DNA of 64,000 nt from a virus: IMG/VR virus record IMGVR_UViG_3300021961_000024, positions 1-64,000 of that record. One strand, given 5' to 3'. Of this stretch, positions 61,541 through 64,000 are shown piece after piece. The stretch's first letter is position 1. Each line of letters begins with the position of its first letter. Both the position numbers and the translations under genes were made by a program. Below the pieces are notes generated by a model, which was not told the origin of the DNA, searched no databases, and saw only the letters and a program-made list of their open reading frames with translations.

Positions 61541-62074
61541 ATGGGATCGCCCTGTCCTGCTAATAACCAATATTCAACAGTTGCTGCCGGCACTCTTATT
61601 GATGCCGTTGATTGGAATAATATTCGGGATCAAGCTATCAATGAATTAACACGTAGAGGTGCTTCTACTACAAGTACTAACTGGCCTGCTGCTTCTGCAG
61701 GAAATGCAATTACTGCTGCTCGTTTAAATAATCTTGCAGCAGATTTGACAGCTAGAATTGGTACTTTCCCCTATTCTACAGCATCGGCAGTAATTCAAGC
61801 TACTGAATTTAATCAGTTAACTACTCAATTGAATACTTGGTCAGCAGCATGTCTATGTAACTGTAACTTCTGCACTTGTAACTGTAACTTCTGTACTTGT
61901 AACTGTAATTTTTGTACATGCAATTGTAACTTCTGCACTTGTAACTGTAACTTCTGCACTTGTAACTGTAACTTCTGCACGTGCAATTGTAACTTCTGTA
62001 CCTGTAACTGCAACAAGTGCTGCTCTGATCCTGTTGTCAAAGAAAATATTAAAGGACTAGATGGAAGGAACTAA
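61541..62074 (+). CDS. Cysteine-repeat virion protein with truncated S74 start
   Basis: A 177-aa protein. Residues 1-100 are a helical Ala/Thr/Asn-rich domain (NNIRDQAINELTRRG). Residues 106-161 are seven exact CNCNFCT units and a terminal CNCNKCC, 26 cysteines in about 58 residues with the preceding C-L. The last 16 residues SDPVVKENIKGLDGRN match the opening of the S74 intramolecular chaperone domain, then the chain stops. The rest of S74 lies at 63365. The repeat could bind metal, form disulfide ladders, or be modified by radical SAM enzymes. Confidence 0.75.
   Translation: MGSPCPANNQYSTVAAGTLIDAVDWNNIRDQAINELTRRGASTTSTNWPAASAGNAITAARLNNLAADLTARIGTFPYSTASAVIQATEFNQLTTQLNTWSAACLCNCNFCTCNCNFCTCNCNFCTCNCNFCTCNCNFCTCNCNFCTCNCNFCTCNCNKCCSDPVVKENIKGLDGRN
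61856..62023 (+). repeat. 21-bp coding tandem repeat (CNCNFCT x7 plus variant)
   Basis: Seven 21-bp units and one variant unit at 62003 encode CNCNFCT. The nucleotide units vary at third positions (TGT/TGC, AAC/AAT, TTC/TTT, ACT/ACA/ACG/ACC) while the amino acids stay identical, which shows selection for the peptide, not merely recent slippage. Confidence 0.95.
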
Positions 62075-62081
62075 GTGAAAG

Positions 62082-62453
62082 ATGTTAGTAAAACATATTG
62101 AAAATAGTGATTTTTTTAAAAGAAATTTTTCAGAAGTTTCTAATAGTGATGATTTATTATTGTTTATGATGTGGGGATATTTAACTAACGATAATATCTG
62201 TGGGCAGGAAGTAGACGGAGTGGAATTTGATACCCCAGCATTTTATAAAAGTGGGGTTCAATATATTGAAGGTCCGTTAACAGAAAGGTTTGGAGCTGAC
62301 AATGTTTCCCGGGTTCTTTCGGAATTTATGACAACTATTAAGAATAAACCAGATACTTCTAAAAATACTGCAGGTGGAAGATCCCGGCAATTATATAATC
62401 CTCTTAGCGATCTTTATAGCATTCTTTGGATATGGAGTGAAAAGAATAAATGA
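62082..62453 (+). CDS. Unidentified protein inserted between the S74 halves (1)
   Basis: A 123-aa protein (MLVKHIENSDFFKRNFSEVS...), mainly helical with an acidic stretch and the end SDLYSILWIWSEKNK. I do not recognise it. It overlaps the next gene by four bases (ATGA), so the three ORFs here form a unit. Confidence 0.5.
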   Translation: MLVKHIENSDFFKRNFSEVSNSDDLLLFMMWGYLTNDNICGQEVDGVEFDTPAFYKSGVQYIEGPLTERFGADNVSRVLSEFMTTIKNKPDTSKNTAGGRSRQLYNPLSDLYSILWIWSEKNK

Positions 62454-63010
62454 GCTGGACGAAACAGGAAAAGGCTTCTATTATTTTAGAATGCTGGAAA
62501 AAATCTTTAGATAGAGCACTGAGAATGGAAGTAGCGGGATCGCCCGTGGGTATGCCCGTATATTTTTTAGCTGAACTTTTAGTAAGAATATATCCTGAAA
62601 ATAATGCTTGGCAAGATTTATTAGATAACAAATATGTTGAACATTATGCTATTGCCGGTGCATCGAACATGGCATTACTATTAGAAGATTTTAATGCTTT
62701 CGGATTTGATTTTATCGAAGGCGCTGATCCATCCAGTCTAAAAATTGGTGACATGCCTTTATATAATCGTACCGATCCTGATCACATTGGTAGACATACG
62801 ACATATCCTGCGATTTATTTAGGTGGGGAAATGTTCCCGAGCTCTATGTGGGGCATTATTAGAATCGAAGATTATGATTTTCCTCCTCATTTAGTTGCAA
62901 ACATCTATCCCAATTTCAAAGGAGAAGGCGAATTAATTAATGGTAAATACTGTAGACCCCACGGTCCAGATGATAAAGCCTCATGGGATGAATTTTGGGG
63001 GGATCTATAA
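62450..63010 (+). CDS. Unidentified protein inserted between the S74 halves (2)
   Basis: A 186-aa protein. The first third is helical; the middle, IEGADPSSLKIGDMPLYNR...DHIGRHTTYPAIYLGGEMFPSS, slightly recalls the GD-x-x-x-Y and H-x-G strands of NlpC/CHAP hydrolases, but no catalytic Cys context is seen, so I make no assignment. The end is ASWDEFWGDL. Coupled to both neighbours. Confidence 0.5.
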   Translation: MSWTKQEKASIILECWKKSLDRALRMEVAGSPVGMPVYFLAELLVRIYPENNAWQDLLDNKYVEHYAIAGASNMALLLEDFNAFGFDFIEGADPSSLKIGDMPLYNRTDPDHIGRHTTYPAIYLGGEMFPSSMWGIIRIEDYDFPPHLVANIYPNFKGEGELINGKYCRPHGPDDKASWDEFWGDL

Positions 63011-63381
63011 TGACATTAGTTTCGGATAAGGGTATTAATCAATTAGCTCTTACAGAAGTTAGAGGCTTTTTAAAACCTGGGATGGTAATAGAAGTAGATC
63101 CAGAAACACCATTACCAGATATTTCAGAATGGAATAAGTATGGAGCAAAGATCGTTACAAATAACTTTCTTATTATAATGAGTAAAAAAGAAAATACTAC
63201 TCGAAAGCCTATGCCCGGTACTTTTAATTATGCTGCTGAATGTTGTATGTGGAAAAATAGAAGTTATACCTATACTTTAAAATATGACGGGGTCACTCGA
63301 AGCGAAGTTGAACAATTTCTAACTGATAATGGAATTGAATGGAAAACAAGAGAGTTTGAAAAATATGGAATGGGCGGATAG
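63010..63381 (+). CDS. Unidentified protein inserted between the S74 halves (3)
   Basis: A 123-aa protein from ATG 63010 (GGGGGATC Shine-Dalgarno-like sequence upstream; its A overlaps the preceding stop). It has a beta-rich N-terminus (GFLKPGMVIEVDPETP) and KNRSYTYTLKYDGVTRSEVEQFLTDNG in the C-terminal half. Not recognised. It overlaps the S74-like gene by 17 bp. Confidence 0.5.
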   Translation: MTLVSDKGINQLALTEVRGFLKPGMVIEVDPETPLPDISEWNKYGAKIVTNNFLIIMSKKENTTRKPMPGTFNYAAECCMWKNRSYTYTLKYDGVTRSEVEQFLTDNGIEWKTREFEKYGMGG

Positions 63382-63652
63382 ATTATCTACTGTTGGAATT
63401 TACAAATATAGTTATAAAATAGATTCGCCTTTTAGACCGAGACACGAAGAAATCGGTGTACTAGCACATGAATTAGAAAATGTAGATCCTCTTTTAATAT
63501 GGATAGATAGTGATGGTACTAAAAGAGTCGATCATCGAGGATTGGCGGTATTAACATTAAAAGCCAATCAAGAACTTAGACAAGAAGTTCTAAGTTTAAA
63601 ACGTGAGTTAGAGGAGATTAAACTTGCATATAGAAATCAACACAACAAGTAA
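63365..63652 (+). CDS. Stand-alone C-terminal part of an S74 chaperone domain
   Basis: A 95-aa protein from ATG 63365. WADRLSTVGIYKYSYKID...HEEIGVLAHELENVDPLLIWIDSDGTKRVDHRGLAVLTLKANQEL is the body of a peptidase S74/endosialidase chaperone domain (G-x-x-A-x-E-[VL], then V-D-x-x-x-L), ending in the usual coiled coil (VLSLKRELEEIK). The domain's normal first strand, SD-x-x-x-K-E-N-I, is missing here and is found at the end of the Cys-repeat protein. S74 domains fold and release trimeric fibres. Confidence 0.78.
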   Translation: MEWADRLSTVGIYKYSYKIDSPFRPRHEEIGVLAHELENVDPLLIWIDSDGTKRVDHRGLAVLTLKANQELRQEVLSLKRELEEIKLAYRNQHNK

Positions 63653-64000
63653 ATGTAACTTAAAGTGTACCTATTGTTCTGAAGGCGACGCCTGCGGTTT
63701 ATCTTCTGCTTTTCAGCAACATACTGAATTAAGCGCTGGGGATCTTATCGAAAAGATCAGCGGAGTAGATGATAATGACATTAACATTTACTTCTGGGGC
63801 GGTGAACCCATGATGAATATGAAACTTTGTATGGATGTTATGAAGGGTCTTATGGATGACCGTAGAGTAACATTTATGTTCTATACAAACGGGGTTTATA
63901 TTAAGAAATACCAAAAAGAGTTGCTATGGCTTCGCGATGAGTTTATGAAACATCCTAAAAGAACTCGTCAGCCAAGGCTTCATATCCAGATTTCTTATGA
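63624..64000 (+). CDS. Radical SAM protein, N-terminal part (runs off the window)
   Basis: An open frame from TTG 63624 to the window end (125 codons visible). GAGGAG eight bases upstream, inside the S74-like gene, supports the TTG start. SKCNLKCTYCSEG gives the CxxxCxxC motif (C11, C15, C18) and INIYFWGGEPMMN the GGEP motif. It is close to twitch- or SPASM-type enzymes. It sits directly behind the Cys-repeat/S74 region, not in the main cassette, and might act on that protein. Confidence 0.82.
   Translation, partial: MHIEINTTSKCNLKCTYCSEGDACGLSSAFQQHTELSAGDLIEKISGVDDNDINIYFWGGEPMMNMKLCMDVMKGLMDDRRVTFMFYTNGVYIKKYQKELLWLRDEFMKHPKRTRQPRLHIQISY

Noticed and set aside
61856-62023. 21-bp repeats as a CRISPR array or DNA-level repeat
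   Set aside because: There are no spacers, the units abut in frame, and codons vary while the peptide is constant.

Overview
The window is a stretch of a T4-like (myovirus) phage genome of the marine/cyanophage-pelagiphage type. The evidence is a recognisable set of T4 core proteins: ssDNA-binding gp32, a gp33-like late-transcription factor, head-completion nuclease gp4, gp48, gp53, a gp27-like hub, a gp5-like spike, gp25, gp6 and gp8. There are also a seven-gene tRNA cluster, T4-type late promoters (TATAAATA or CATAAATA) and many long beta-repeat fibre genes. The phage tRNAs mostly read A-ending codons (Arg-TCT, Leu-TAA, Ser-TGA, Pro-TGG, Thr-TGT, Leu-TAG, plus a CAT tRNA), which fits an AT-rich phage in a host of higher GC. 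The host cannot be named from the sequence; a marine cyanobacterium or alphaproteobacterium is plausible.

Layout. 1-7.4 kb: small early/accessory genes, tRNAs, a lysis-type hydrolase, two small membrane proteins, a pseudoknot-rich RNA element (2929-3060), an SNase-like nuclease, an operon of small unknown genes, gp33-like and gp32. 7.4-11.4 kb (minus strand): gp4, a gp2-like protein, a gp19/gp54-family tube protein, a tail-assembly chaperone with a well-formed -1 frameshift signal, and the putative tape measure. 11.4-33.3 kb (plus strand): baseplate, hub, spike, wedge and the first fibre genes.

33.3-48.9 kb: a tightly coupled run of 18 genes, most joined by ATGA or TAATG overlaps, with no recognised structural genes. 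It holds three GT-A-like transferases, a methyltransferase-like protein, six radical-SAM proteins (one with its SPASM domain as a separate gene, three with an N-terminal twitch domain, one intact SPASM, one with a B12-binding-like N-terminus), two paralogous unknown transferase-like proteins, a NodU/TobZ-type carbamoyltransferase, two SGNH hydrolase/acyltransferase-like proteins, a 39-aa basic peptide and a 2-oxoglutarate/Fe(II) oxygenase. It sits inside the tail-fibre gene series, so I infer a sugar or peptide modification pathway acting on virion fibres or on the host envelope. This is the best candidate for an undescribed system here.

48.9-64 kb: fibre genes resume behind a perfect late promoter and include a 1498-aa fibre, a collagen-like protein and a protein carrying seven CNCNFCT repeats. 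That last protein ends in what looks like the start of an S74 chaperone domain; the rest of the domain is a separate gene 1.3 kb downstream, beyond three unrelated ORFs. The window ends inside another radical-SAM gene that starts with TTG.
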